A stretch of 64,000 nucleotides of DNA from Armatimonadota bacterium (GCA_029907255.1 JARYMF010000005.1:186001-250000), one strand, 5' to 3'; positions 1 to 7,978 are shown, counted from the first letter of the stretch. Numbers and translations are program-made. Notes: generated from the sequence alone by a model not told the origin.

Positions 1-18
1 CGGATCTCTCCTAGAAAA

Positions 19-822
19 CTAGCGCATTTCCTGGCCGCCAGTAACATTAATCGCTTGGCCAGTCATGTAAGACGACTGGTCGGATGCTAGAAAGACAACA
101 ACATTTGCTACATCTTCATAAGTGCATGGCCGACCTAACGGGACCTGGCTGAGGTACTTTTCTCTTAGCTGCTCTGGAGTTAGCCCCTGAGTCTTGGAGT
201 ATTGTTCAAAAAGGCTTTCCTGCCAGAGAGTGCCCTCCAAGATATTCCCTGGGCATACGGCATTAACACGGACGTTGTACGGCGCCATCTCAAGAGCCAA
301 GCTTTGGGTTAGACCAATGCCTCCGAACTTGCTTGCCGCGTAAGCGGAGTTTCTGAAACTCCCTTTTTTCCCAGACTTCGAATTAATTTGGATAATAACG
401 CCGCTCTTTTGTGCCATCATCACTTTTGCTGCTTCGCGAGCGCATATGAAATAACCCACAAGGTTTACATCAATAACTTTACGCCACTGCTCAGTTGGAA
501 ATTCGACCACCGGCCCGGCAATTAGAATTCCTGCATTGGCAACCATGATGTCAAGCTTGCCGAACTCCCGGACGGCAGTTTGAACCATTTCCAAAACTTG
601 CTGTTCATTTGTAACATCGGCCAACACCGGTATTGAACGGACGCCATATTCCTTCTTGATAGCCTCGGCCACCTTCTCCAATTTCTCAAAGTTAATGTCC
701 GAAACGACAACGTCCGCGCCTTCCGCGGCAAGTCTTTTGGCAATCGCCTCACCAAGGCCCTGCGCAGCGCCCGTTACAATCGCCGCTTTGCCCGGCAAAT
801 GCTTACATACTACTCCATTCAT
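19..822 (-). CDS. Short-chain dehydrogenase/reductase, sorbitol-6-phosphate dehydrogenase-like
   Basis: A 267-residue classical SDR oxidoreductase, expected to be cytosolic and NAD(P)-dependent. The Rossmann glycine motif TGAAQGLG lies near residue 18, the NAG motif (VANAGI) near residue 95, and the catalytic Ser followed by YAASK near residues 150-166. The C-terminal GQAINVTGGQEMR resembles sorbitol-6-phosphate 2-dehydrogenases, but the substrate cannot be fixed from sequence. It is the last gene of a three-gene minus-strand operon after a class II aldolase and a zinc dehydrogenase, with about 96 bases between it and the dehydrogenase, so a sugar or polyol phosphate is a fair guess. The GGAGG lies almost against the ATG at 822, so a downstream TTG at 798 is a possible alternative start. 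Confidence 0.85.
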   Translation of the reverse strand: MNGVVCKHLPGKAAIVTGAAQGLGEAIAKRLAAEGADVVVSDINFEKLEKVAEAIKKEYGVRSIPVLADVTNEQQVLEMVQTAVREFGKLDIMVANAGILIAGPVVEFPTEQWRKVIDVNLVGYFICAREAAKVMMAQKSGVIIQINSKSGKKGSFRNSAYAASKFGGIGLTQSLALEMAPYNVRVNAVCPGNILEGTLWQESLFEQYSKTQGLTPEQLREKYLSQVPLGRPCTYEDVANVVVFLASDQSSYMTGQAINVTGGQEMR

Positions 823-918
823 ACCTCCGCTTGCACTCCTTGCAATATGTAAATCAATACTTTCAAATCGAATTCTTGTCTAGCAAGAAAGCTTTCTGCA
901 ATAGCTAGCATTTCTGGA

Positions 919-2652
919 TTATAATTCTAGCATCGTCCGCAGAAGCTCCTTTTCGGCTTCTCGATTCCAAAACATTCCATCGGTAAGCTTGGCGTAGACA
1001 TTCGGCAACTTATCTTTAAGGTCAGTCACAGCAGTTAGCCCGAGCCCCCGAATTTGAGGATAAATAATGATCTTGCCTGGGAATCGGCCCTCTTTTGTAG
1101 CAAGCATTCCATCCCACGATGCCTCGATTCCGCCAATGGCAGCGACCGATTTATCCGTTGCTAGACTGCCCGACTCCGCTTCGCTAAGGGTATCTAGCAT
1201 ATCTCGAATTCTCGACCCGCTACTTCCAACAAGGCGAAGCTTTTTCTCATAGACGCCCGTCAAGTCTATATTAGCAATCGTTCCAACAGGAAATCCGGCA
1301 AAGATGTTCATCAACCCTTCTTCTGCAAGATATTGGATAGCTTCCTCGATAAGCGAGACAACAGGTGCAAGCACGATTATATCATCGAACCCTCTGCCGC
1401 ACGTAAAATCCCGCAGCAATTTGTCGAACAGCACCTTGTCCGAATCATTCGGATTCACCGCAAGAAACTCAATTCCCTTGGCGGCTGCTGCGGCGGCAAC
1501 ACGGTCTTTGACGCTGTTCAGGCGCGCCGTATCAATATCCGTCGCGAGTATTTTTGAAGGTCCATTTTTCATTTCAACCGCACGCTGGACGTGCATTTGA
1601 CCCATTGGACCACCTGCGCCAATGTACCAAGCAATTCCCCCGGCTTTCAATTCGCTCGGAACGCGGACCATCTCATAACCCGCACCAATTCGAGTGCTAG
1701 CCGTGCCCACATAGGATTGAAACTGATAATGGATTTTGCCGATGTCTATCTCAACCGGTCTGCCAATTGGTTCGGAAGCGACTATGTTCATTATCCCATG
1801 CTTAGCCAAGAGAGGGGCAGAATGTTGGATAACACCTGCGTCGGCGCCAAGGACGATAATATCGTCAAAGCCGCCGTATCTCGTCGCCAGCTCTTCTAAA
1901 TCAAGCTCGTCAAAAGTGGGGGTAATGGTCAACTCAAAGCACCCTGCCCCAGCCCACATTTCTAAGTCATCAAGCAAGCTCCAATCGAGGTCAGTTGCCA
2001 CAACGTGCTTTGACTTGATATCAAGGTCAAGCGTATAGTCATCGTCGCCAGGTGCGCCAATGATCCAAAGATTACCCTCAGGCTTGATAGACGGCCTGCG
2101 GGTTATCCGATACGCCGCCACAACACATGCCCAAGGTTCGGTGAGAGCAGCTTCAGAATATCCGGTAGAATCTTTGACCGGCAGTAGATAGCATCCCTCA
2201 TCACCTTCGAGTATTTCCTTGCCAATTACCTGATACTGGGTTTGCGCACCAGGTAGAACGTAACCAAACGCCATGCTTTTGCCCTTATAAAAGACGTCCG
2301 CCTGGACGATAAATCTCTGCCCGACATGGAATTTCCCCTTGAGATTCTTGCCGACACCAACCACCGTAACGGATGCCTCATGTCCTAGAGTTACCGGATT
2401 TTTGATTAGATCACGACCTGTCACGCGCGGATGTTTATTCCCTTGGTTTATAACTTTGACATCGCTAAAGCATATTCCAACAGCGTCAATGCGAACAAGA
2501 AGTTCATTAGGTCCATACTTTGGCATGGGCAACTCAACTGGCTTGCGATCCTTGCCAAAGTTTTCCAAGCCAGCGCCATACACATGCCATGTTAGAATTG
2601 TTTCGGGCAGGCTGTAGTCCACACTTTGGTACGCCTGCAAAACATCTTTCAT
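919..2652 (-). CDS. Zinc-type alcohol dehydrogenase with two tandem Rossmann-like domains
   Basis: A 577-residue MDR-family dehydrogenase, far longer than the usual 340-420. Residues 40-180 form the GroES-like zinc-binding domain (GICFSD, GHEAS, and EPWACVVAAY). Two homologous Rossmann-like domains follow. The second, from about residue 340, has an intact GAGGPMG turn. The first, from about 195, is degenerate (IIGAPGDDD). The block GFDDIIVL occurs at about 261 and again at 421, and MNIVA/MNIFA repeats at the same 160-residue offset, showing internal duplication. There is no structural four-cysteine zinc lobe. It is closest in feel to L-sorbose-1-phosphate reductases. The start is placed at the ATG at 2652, with GGAGG seven bases upstream and a one-base TGATG overlap with the aldolase, implying translational coupling. 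Confidence 0.8.
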   Translation of the reverse strand: MKDVLQAYQSVDYSLPETILTWHVYGAGLENFGKDRKPVELPMPKYGPNELLVRIDAVGICFSDVKVINQGNKHPRVTGRDLIKNPVTLGHEASVTVVGVGKNLKGKFHVGQRFIVQADVFYKGKSMAFGYVLPGAQTQYQVIGKEILEGDEGCYLLPVKDSTGYSEAALTEPWACVVAAYRITRRPSIKPEGNLWIIGAPGDDDYTLDLDIKSKHVVATDLDWSLLDDLEMWAGAGCFELTITPTFDELDLEELATRYGGFDDIIVLGADAGVIQHSAPLLAKHGIMNIVASEPIGRPVEIDIGKIHYQFQSYVGTASTRIGAGYEMVRVPSELKAGGIAWYIGAGGPMGQMHVQRAVEMKNGPSKILATDIDTARLNSVKDRVAAAAAAKGIEFLAVNPNDSDKVLFDKLLRDFTCGRGFDDIIVLAPVVSLIEEAIQYLAEEGLMNIFAGFPVGTIANIDLTGVYEKKLRLVGSSGSRIRDMLDTLSEAESGSLATDKSVAAIGGIEASWDGMLATKEGRFPGKIIIYPQIRGLGLTAVTDLKDKLPNVYAKLTDGMFWNREAEKELLRTMLEL

Positions 2653-3437
2653 CAATTTTCCTCCAATGTTAAAGGTAGGCCTTCGATAAGCCGTTTCCGC
2701 TGCTCTTCATCAGGGCGGGTAGCGAGGCGATTTACTTGCTCAGGCGTTAGGTAGCTTGGACCGCCAAAATGATATGTTCGCGCCAATATTTTGGCAGTTT
2801 TATTCCACATCATCGTGACGCTTTCAACTTCTTTCGGGGTTGTTCCGAGTGCTATAAGGCCATGATTTTGCATAAGGATTGCTTTGGGCCGCTCGCCTAT
2901 TCGGGATATATATTCTTGGACTACTTCTCTAATTTTCCTAGCAAGAGCTACGCCTGGATCGGTGTATGGTACAAACACAGGAGCAATGCCACAACAAACA
3001 ATCTCATCGGGGAAAAGGCGACCCTGGAGCGCCTCACGCCAGTTTTTCGAACATAGTATCCCATTTACTGATACTGGATGAGTGTGGCCCACGAAATTCA
3101 CACCAGGTATGCTTAGAAGATATGCATGAAAAACGGTTTCAACGGATGGCGCTAACTTATAATTCCGATTGACTTTTGCCGCTGCCAATCGCTCTTTAAT
3201 CTCACCATCGCTTAGCTCTCGGCTCTCAAGCATTTCAAGAACCGGCTCAAATTTTACCTCGACGAACCCCTCAGCTGTTATAGTTCTAAGATTTGTTCCA
3301 CTTGCCTTCACAAAAAACGTTTGGTCGCAAATTCTTGCAGATGTGTTCCCTTCACCCAAAATTACAAGCTCACGCCATTCCTCTCCCAGGCGGTTTGACA
3401 TACTGACAAGTTGTTGAAGAATTTCTTCTTTCCCCAT
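2652..3437 (-). CDS. Class II aldolase/adducin family protein
   Basis: A 261-residue member of the class II aldolase/adducin family (L-fuculose-phosphate and L-ribulose-phosphate 4-epimerase type), a zinc enzyme that usually cleaves or epimerises sugar phosphates. GEGNTSAR near residue 26 is the phosphate-binding start. GHTHPVS and LMQNHGLIALG carry the zinc histidines. The frame stays open upstream to 3662, but that stretch is not family-like. The ATG at 3437 has GGAGG about 12 bases upstream and gives the normal family length. It is the first gene of the aldolase-dehydrogenase-SDR operon, divergent from the deacetylase gene. The product and substrate remain unknown; rhamnulose, fuculose or a polyol-derived ketose phosphate are all possible. 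Confidence 0.85.
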   Translation of the reverse strand: MGKEEILQQLVSMSNRLGEEWRELVILGEGNTSARICDQTFFVKASGTNLRTITAEGFVEVKFEPVLEMLESRELSDGEIKERLAAAKVNRNYKLAPSVETVFHAYLLSIPGVNFVGHTHPVSVNGILCSKNWREALQGRLFPDEIVCCGIAPVFVPYTDPGVALARKIREVVQEYISRIGERPKAILMQNHGLIALGTTPKEVESVTMMWNKTAKILARTYHFGGPSYLTPEQVNRLATRPDEEQRKRLIEGLPLTLEEN

Positions 3438-3474
3438 AAAACTAATTAACCTCCAAGCATTGCCGTGACGCATA

Positions 3475-3504
3475 ATTATAACATAACAAGCCGCTTGGTG
3501 GCAG
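3475..3504 (-). promoter_or_regulatory. Possible promoter for the aldolase operon
   Basis: On the minus strand a perfect TATAAT (3475-3480) lies 38 bases upstream of the aldolase ATG. A weak -35 (CTGCCA, 3499-3504) sits 18 bases further upstream. It lies in the 163-base divergent gap shared with the deacetylase gene. The -35 matches the consensus at only four of six positions. Confidence 0.38.
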
Positions 3505-3600
3505 TACTGTTCGAAGGACTTTCGGTAAAATAAGGGTAATTTCAGATTAGAAAACATAAGAACAACGTTCGAAACATTTTTTTTTGAACTTTCTTGCTGT

Positions 3601-4725
3601 ATGGGTGCCGATGGTATGAAAGCTGGCTTTGTGTATTGCGATGACATGACCAAATACGACATGGGAGTAGACCATCCTCTTCGCCCAGAACGCTTGCGCC
3701 TAACAAAAGAGCTAATCTCGGCTTACGGTCTGATAGCACAGGGGCAGCTAATTGCGCCCGAATTAGCAACGGAAGCAGATATTCTGACAGTCCACAAACC
3801 CGACTATATAGCTGCAGTTCGCAAACTTAGTGAAGGGAAGGATATCTCGGACCCTTGGCGCTATGGTTTCGACTATGGAGATAACAAGCCTTTCCCCGGC
3901 ATGTATGAAGCCTCGCTACTTTACACAGGGGCTTCAATCAAAGCCGCAGAACTAATTATGGAGGGCCAATTCGAGAGATGTTTCAACATCTCTGGTGGGC
4001 TACACCACGCGATGCCAAATCGAGCAAGTGGATTCTGCATATTCAACGACCCAGCGATTGCAATACAACGACTCCGGAAAAAATTCAGCCGGATTGCTTA
4101 TATTGATATCGATGCTCATCATGGTGATGGTGTTCAGCACATTTTTTATGATACAAACACAGTACTCACAATCAGCATGCATGAAAGTGGCAGATATCTC
4201 TTCCCAGGCACTGGCTTTGTGAATGAGATTGGAACAGGTAAAGGAAAAGGTTACTCAGTAAATATTCCTCTTGAACCGTACACGCCATCGGATGTGATGG
4301 TTTGGGCATTCAAAGAAATAGTGCCGCCATTAATTAAAGCTTACGACCCACAAGTAATAGTTGCTCAGCTAGGAGTTGATTCACATTTTCAAGATCCTCT
4401 CGCACATTTGGAGCTAACCTCCAGGGGCTTTGACGAATTAGTAAAGACAATAATCAGTTTTGAAAAGCCATTAGTAGCCCTGGGTGGCGGTGGTTACAAT
4501 ATCAAAACTGTTGCAAGATTATGGACTCTCGCCTATGCTCGCTTGCTTGAAGTGGAGATATCCGACGCAATACCTGCAGACTTTGCCAGCCGCCACAATA
4601 TTCATCGCCTTCATGACGTGGAACTTCCGATAACTACTGAGGAACGTCGCCGCACAACCTTCGAAGCTGCGCAGGAAACCGTACAGCTGATTAAGGAGAT
4701 TGTTTTCCCATACCACTTTTCTTGA
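3601..4725 (+). CDS. acuC: Histone deacetylase/AcuC family deacetylase
   Basis: A 374-residue arginase/deacetylase-fold zinc hydrolase that would remove acetyl groups from lysines or polyamines in the cytosol. AcuC in Bacillus deacetylates and so reactivates acetyl-CoA synthetase. Family hallmarks are DHPLRPERL near residue 24, the catalytic histidine region GGLHHAMPNRASGFC near 137, the zinc-binding DIDAHHGDG near 174, GVDSHFQDP near 259, and LGGGGYN near 297. Length matches AcuC. The ATG at 3601 has no clear ribosome site; a second ATG at 3616 is as likely. No acetyl-CoA synthetase or acetyltransferase is adjacent, so the substrate is open. The following gene starts at its stop codon. Confidence 0.88.
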   Translation: MGADGMKAGFVYCDDMTKYDMGVDHPLRPERLRLTKELISAYGLIAQGQLIAPELATEADILTVHKPDYIAAVRKLSEGKDISDPWRYGFDYGDNKPFPGMYEASLLYTGASIKAAELIMEGQFERCFNISGGLHHAMPNRASGFCIFNDPAIAIQRLRKKFSRIAYIDIDAHHGDGVQHIFYDTNTVLTISMHESGRYLFPGTGFVNEIGTGKGKGYSVNIPLEPYTPSDVMVWAFKEIVPPLIKAYDPQVIVAQLGVDSHFQDPLAHLELTSRGFDELVKTIISFEKPLVALGGGGYNIKTVARLWTLAYARLLEVEISDAIPADFASRHNIHRLHDVELPITTEERRRTTFEAAQETVQLIKEIVFPYHFS

Positions 4726-5219
4726 CACCAATAGTTTGGCAATTTAGAATTTCCATTAGAATGACCTCTGCAAATGGAAGAAAAACTAGCACGACAGGTG
4801 AAATCGGGGCTGTCGTTGCACGCCTACCGAAGTACGCAAAGCTTGTATGGCTTCTTCTCAAAGACCCTGAAATTTCCGGCAGGCAAAGAGCAGCGCTAAT
4901 GGCGGCGATTGGGTATTCAGTTAGTCCTGTTGATGCAATTCCCGGAGTAATACCAGTAATCGGACAGCTTGATGACCTTGCAATTGTTCTGTTTACTGTT
5001 CGGTGGATAATTCGGTCAATGCCTGCCGATAAAGCCTCCAATTATCTTGCGCAGGCAAGCTTATCTATCCGCGACATTGAGGATGACCTGAGCATAGTCC
5101 AGCGCTCAAGCGCTCGAATAATGAAACAAATTGCAAAGCTTTCAGCTCTTGCGGCTGTTGGGCTTTACGGCATCGGCAAGTTCGTCTTTGGCGTCATTAA
5201 GTCAGCAAAGAAGGCATAA
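4722..5219 (+). CDS. DUF1232 (YkvA-like) membrane-associated protein
   Basis: A protein of up to 165 residues with the DUF1232 signature SPVDAIPGVIPVIGQLDD around residues 70-87, flanked by hydrophobic stretches. The C-terminal end (ALAAVGLYGIGKFVFGVI) could insert in a membrane. The function of the family is not established. The TTG at 4722 overlaps the stop of the deacetylase gene. The ATG at 4761 gives a shorter protein that still holds the whole domain, and neither start has a strong ribosome site. The MATE exporter gene follows after five bases, so the three genes are probably one operon. Confidence 0.75.
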   Translation: MTPIVWQFRISIRMTSANGRKTSTTGEIGAVVARLPKYAKLVWLLLKDPEISGRQRAALMAAIGYSVSPVDAIPGVIPVIGQLDDLAIVLFTVRWIIRSMPADKASNYLAQASLSIRDIEDDLSIVQRSSARIMKQIAKLSALAAVGLYGIGKFVFGVIKSAKKA

Positions 5220-5224
5220 TAACA

Positions 5225-6604
5225 TTGGACCAAATCTCCCCTGAAAGCAAAAATGAGACGCGCCGGCGTATAGTAAACGGCCACATAGCAACGACTGTTT
5301 GGTGGTTAGCTTGGCCCTCCATCATCACAATGATACTCCAAACAGGATATGGCTTAATTGACGCACTATTTTTGGGAAGGCTAGGCGCCGCCACGCTTGC
5401 AGGGCTTGGAGTTGCAAATCAAGTTTTGTTAGTGCTCATGGCATTCAGCGCAGCGGTTGGAGTTGGGAGTACAGCCCTCGTGGCGAGGTTCATTGGCGCG
5501 GAGGATAATCAAAGCGCCGAAGAAGTTACCAAACAATCTATTCTACTTGCGATTATTTCAGCGACAATCTCAGGAGTCCTGCTATATGCTTTTGGGCCCT
5601 CCCTAATAAAGTTGATGGCTGAGAAGGGCGAAGGCGTTAGGCTTGGGGTGATTTACTTAGATATCCTCCTTGCTGGCAATGTATTCTCTTTCCTAACGGT
5701 TATTGTTACGGGCGTTTACCGAGGTCTTGGGGATGTCCGTACTCCACTTATTGCCACAACGGTTGCTACGGTAATCAATGTCGTTGGCGATTACATATTA
5801 ATATTTGGAATTGGGCCTTTCCCAAAGCTCGGTATAGCAGGAGCCGCCATTGCAGTTGTCACCTCTCGAGCTGTATCAACAGCCATGCTGCTAGCATATC
5901 TTCCTAAAACACACATTCCAAATGTTCTAAAAGGCTCATGGAAACCCTCCTGGAATTGGTTCGCCCGAATCTTAAACATTGGTTATCCAGCAGCGGTGCA
6001 AGCACTCCTTAGAACGGGAGCATCGATGACATATTTTGGCATACTGAGGCGAAGTATTGACGGAGAAAATGCACTTGCCGCATTGACCATAGGATTGCGA
6101 ACTGAAGCACTTGCATTCATGCCGGGCTTCGCATTTAGCGTCGCCGCCGCATCAATGGTCGGTCAGAATCTGGGGGCGCGCCAGCCCGAACGAGCAGAGA
6201 AGGGCGCCTGGGCGGCTACATGGCAGGGGATATGGATAATGGGTGGGATTGGCTTACTATTTGTTTTCTTCTCACACAAAATAGCCGATCTTTTCACAAA
6301 CGACATACGCGTGCTACCGCTCGCGTCATCTTATCTTTGGGTTAATGGACTTTCCGAACCTTTTCTTGCACTTGGAATGATACTCACGGGCGCACTCCAA
6401 GGAGCAGGCGAAACTCGCCTCCCAACGCTGGCAACAATCCTCACGCTTTGGATTATAAGACTTCCCTTGACCTATCTTCTCGCAATAACGCTTAATTTGG
6501 GCGCATTTGGAGCATGGATAGCAATGTCATCTTCAACAGTTTTCTCCGGATTGGCGGTACTTGGAATCTTCAAATGGACTAACTGGTCAGAAAAAGAGGT
6601 ATAG
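5225..6604 (+). CDS. MATE family multidrug/cation efflux transporter
   Basis: A 459-residue inner-membrane antiporter of the MATE family (NorM/DinF/MatE type), which exports cationic drugs or metabolites against Na+ or H+. About twelve hydrophobic helices are visible. Two repeated halves each show the family pattern: GRLGAATLAGLGVANQ near residue 55, and the second-half equivalent near 265-300. GVYRGLGDVRTP near 165 and GALQGAGETRLP near 390 are the paired loop motifs. The start is TTG at 5225, five bases after the DUF1232 gene. The substrate cannot be told from sequence. The gene ends just before the tRNA cluster on the other strand. Confidence 0.9.
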   Translation: MDQISPESKNETRRRIVNGHIATTVWWLAWPSIITMILQTGYGLIDALFLGRLGAATLAGLGVANQVLLVLMAFSAAVGVGSTALVARFIGAEDNQSAEEVTKQSILLAIISATISGVLLYAFGPSLIKLMAEKGEGVRLGVIYLDILLAGNVFSFLTVIVTGVYRGLGDVRTPLIATTVATVINVVGDYILIFGIGPFPKLGIAGAAIAVVTSRAVSTAMLLAYLPKTHIPNVLKGSWKPSWNWFARILNIGYPAAVQALLRTGASMTYFGILRRSIDGENALAALTIGLRTEALAFMPGFAFSVAAASMVGQNLGARQPERAEKGAWAATWQGIWIMGGIGLLFVFFSHKIADLFTNDIRVLPLASSYLWVNGLSEPFLALGMILTGALQGAGETRLPTLATILTLWIIRLPLTYLLAITLNLGAFGAWIAMSSSTVFSGLAVLGIFKWTNWSEKEV

Positions 6605-6616
6605 GGAGTATAAAAA

Positions 6617-6691
6617 TGGAGGCGACGGCCGGACTCGAACCGGCGAATAAAGGTTTTGCAGACCTCTCCCTTACCCCTTGGGTACGTCGCC
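6617..6691 (-). tRNA. tRNA-Cys (GCA)
   Basis: Minus-strand cloverleaf with acceptor pair GGCGACG/CGTCGCC (6685-6691 with 6621-6627), anticodon loop CTGCAAA giving GCA, T-loop GGTTCGAGTCC, discriminator U and an encoded CCA (6617-6619). It is the last of four tRNA genes read in order Leu-Val-Gly-Cys. A run of five T follows the CCA directly. Confidence 0.95.
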
Positions 6692-6700
6692 TCGTCTTAT

Positions 6701-6775
6701 TGGAGCGGGAGACGGGATTCGAACCCGCGACAACCTGCTTGGGAAGCAGGTGCTCTACCACTGAACTACTCCCGC
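6701..6775 (-). tRNA. tRNA-Gly (CCC)
   Basis: Acceptor pair GCGGGAG/CTCCCGC (6769-6775 with 6705-6711). The anticodon stem CCTGC/GCAGG closes loop TTCCCAA, so the anticodon is CCC. The T-loop GGTTCGAATCC is intact, the discriminator is U, and CCA is encoded at 6701-6703. It sits nine bases from the tRNA-Cys gene. Confidence 0.93.
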
Positions 6776-6779
6776 ATCG

Positions 6780-6854
6780 TGGTGGGCGATGTTGGATTTG
6801 AACCAACGACCTCTTCCGTGTGAAGGAAGCGCTCTCCCCCTGAGCCAATCGCCC
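6780..6854 (-). tRNA. tRNA-Val (CAC)
   Basis: Acceptor pair GGGCGAT/ATCGCCC (6848-6854 with 6784-6790). The anticodon stem CTTCC/GGAAG has loop TTCACAC, so the anticodon is CAC. T-loop GGTTCAAATCC, discriminator A, CCA encoded at 6780-6782. It is four bases from tRNA-Gly, so the transcript needs processing to release each tRNA. Confidence 0.93.
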
Positions 6855-6900
6855 AATGAAAGTTTGCAAGTGAATATTTACATTCGCTTGCGCTTTGAAA

Positions 6901-6986
6901 TGGTGGGGACGGAGAGAGTTGAACTCTCACGAGCTAATGCTCACTTGGCCCTCAACCAAGCGCGTCTGCCATTCCGCCACGTCCCC
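6901..6986 (-). tRNA. tRNA-Leu (GAG)
   Basis: Acceptor GGGGACG/CGTCCCC (6980-6986 with 6905-6911). The D-arm GTGGCGGAATGGCAGACGCG is typical of tRNA-Leu, and the anticodon stem CTTGG/CCAAG with loop TTGAGGG gives GAG. There is a long variable arm, discriminator A, and CCA encoded at 6901-6903. The total of 86 bases is as expected for a class II tRNA. Its GAG anticodon and A73 match the CUC specifier and the UGGU of the T-box at 26.8-27.1 kb. Confidence 0.95.
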
Positions 6987-6999
6987 GCGTGGTAGACTA

Positions 7000-7029
7000 A
7001 TTTTACCACATCGCCTCGCGGCTTGTCAA
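7000..7029 (-). promoter_or_regulatory. Promoter of the tRNA Leu-Val-Gly-Cys operon
   Basis: A perfect -35 TTGACA (7024-7029) and -10 TAAAAT (7000-7005), 18 bases apart on the minus strand. The -10 ends 13 bases upstream of the first base of tRNA-Leu. It would drive all four tRNA genes as one transcript. Confidence 0.7.
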
Positions 7030-7180
7030 CAGCTTTTCGCACAGGTGGGCGATATCAACGCAAACTCGATTTCCATCTTGTCCAAACCAACTTTAGTTTA
7101 CAATAACGGATTCAAGGGAAATAATCAACAAGGATTACAAATCCGTTCAATTCAATTATTTCAAGAAGCGGGGATGCAAA

Positions 7181-7600
7181 ATGAAGGAATTTTATGAACA
7201 AAGAGAAATTGAATATTCCCGCGGCAAATTAGCTGGCCACGACGTCCTTGATGATGAGGGCAACGTAATTGTTACCGAGGGAGAAATAATCACCGATGAC
7301 ATAATTGAAGAAGCCAAAAAGAAAGGCAAGCTACATGAATTAATGCTTTCAGCAGTTGCCGCAGAAGTTGCCCTCGGTCCGCCCGAGATTCAACCGGGCA
7401 TGAACCTTGAAGAACAAATGGAGGCGTTCGTTAGAGGCAAGATTGTAGGACGCGATGTTTTCGATTGGCAGGGCAATTTGATTGCGAAGGCTGGATCAGA
7501 AGTTACCGATGAATTGGTAAATATGGCGGCAAACAAAGGGCTTCTTCAAGAATTGGTGTTGGCCGTCGGAGCTCCTGGCATTCATTCTAAAGAAGAGTAA
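7181..7600 (+). CDS. Uncharacterised protein with two copies of a ~46-residue domain
   Basis: A 139-residue acidic, probably cytosolic protein that I do not recognise. Two similar segments, about residues 13-58 and 84-130, share the pattern RGK-[LI]-x-G-[HR]-DV-[LF]-D-x2-GN-[VL]-I-x3-G-x2-[IV]-TD-[DE], then a helix and a G-x-L-x-EL ending. The pattern recalls the G-x-DV-x-D-x2-G-x-I-x3-G beta-sandwich turns seen in bacterial RNA polymerase beta-prime, but that is a loose likeness only. There is no signal peptide and no cysteine. The ATG has GGGG ten bases upstream. A shorter paralogue with one copy follows after 30 bases. The pair sits between the tRNA operon on the other strand and a lipoprotein gene. 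Confidence 0.7.
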   Translation: MKEFYEQREIEYSRGKLAGHDVLDDEGNVIVTEGEIITDDIIEEAKKKGKLHELMLSAVAAEVALGPPEIQPGMNLEEQMEAFVRGKIVGRDVFDWQGNLIAKAGSEVTDELVNMAANKGLLQELVLAVGAPGIHSKEE

Positions 7601-7630
7601 TTATTCAATGTGTACAGGAGGTGTTATAAG

Positions 7631-7876
7631 ATGGCAGACTTAGCAGCATTAATCGGCACTCCATCACGCCTTACTATATTTGACGACAGCGGACACATCA
7701 TAGTAAAAGAAGGCGAAATTATCACGTACGGGGTCATCGAAGCCGCCCGTGCGGCAGGCAAACTCGATGATCTCAGGATGTCAGCAGCAATGGCACATCA
7801 AGAACCCACAATTGAAGCGGCAACCAGCTACGAAGAGATTGGCGAAGAGGAACCCACAGGCGTTCACCCGGAGTAA
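7631..7876 (+). CDS. Small paralogue carrying one copy of the repeated domain
   Basis: An 81-residue protein whose residues 9-53 match the repeat units of the preceding gene (RLTIFDDSGHIIVKEGEI, then IEAARAAGKLDDL). The rest is an acidic tail rich in Glu and Pro. The start is the ATG at 7631, preceded by AGGAGG nine bases away; a longer in-frame start at 7610 lies ahead of this ribosome site and is unlikely. In this copy the usual G-x-DV is replaced by SRLTIFD, so it is a diverged member. It is co-transcribed with the two-repeat gene and ends in a strong terminator. Function unknown. Confidence 0.72.
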   Translation: MADLAALIGTPSRLTIFDDSGHIIVKEGEIITYGVIEAARAAGKLDDLRMSAAMAHQEPTIEAATSYEEIGEEEPTGVHPE

Positions 7877-7913
7877 CCATAAACTAGATACAGGGTTTCA
7901 AATCTCGTATAAT

Positions 7914-7950
7914 ATTGAGGCAGGTAGATTTTGAACCTGCCTCAATTTAT
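7914..7950 (+). terminator. Rho-independent terminator after the repeat-domain pair
   Basis: A perfect 12-base-pair stem (7914-7925 with 7935-7946), loop of nine bases, followed by TTTATTT on the plus strand. No T-run follows in the other direction, so it terminates the 7181-7876 transcript. Confidence 0.8.
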
Positions 7951-7978
7951 TTAACTGGTCTAAGGGGTTTGTAGAATA

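Noticed and set aside
3581-3590. Run of T upstream of the deacetylase gene, considered as a terminator tail
   Set aside because: No stable stem lies before it on the plus strand, and no gene upstream on that strand would need it.
3438-3662. Upstream extension of the class II aldolase frame
   Set aside because: It would cover the divergent promoter region, lacks family likeness, and GGAGG sits before the ATG at 3437.
6579-6995. Several short open frames across 6.6-7.0 kb
   Set aside because: They lie over four clear tRNA genes; stop-free frames through tRNA are chance.
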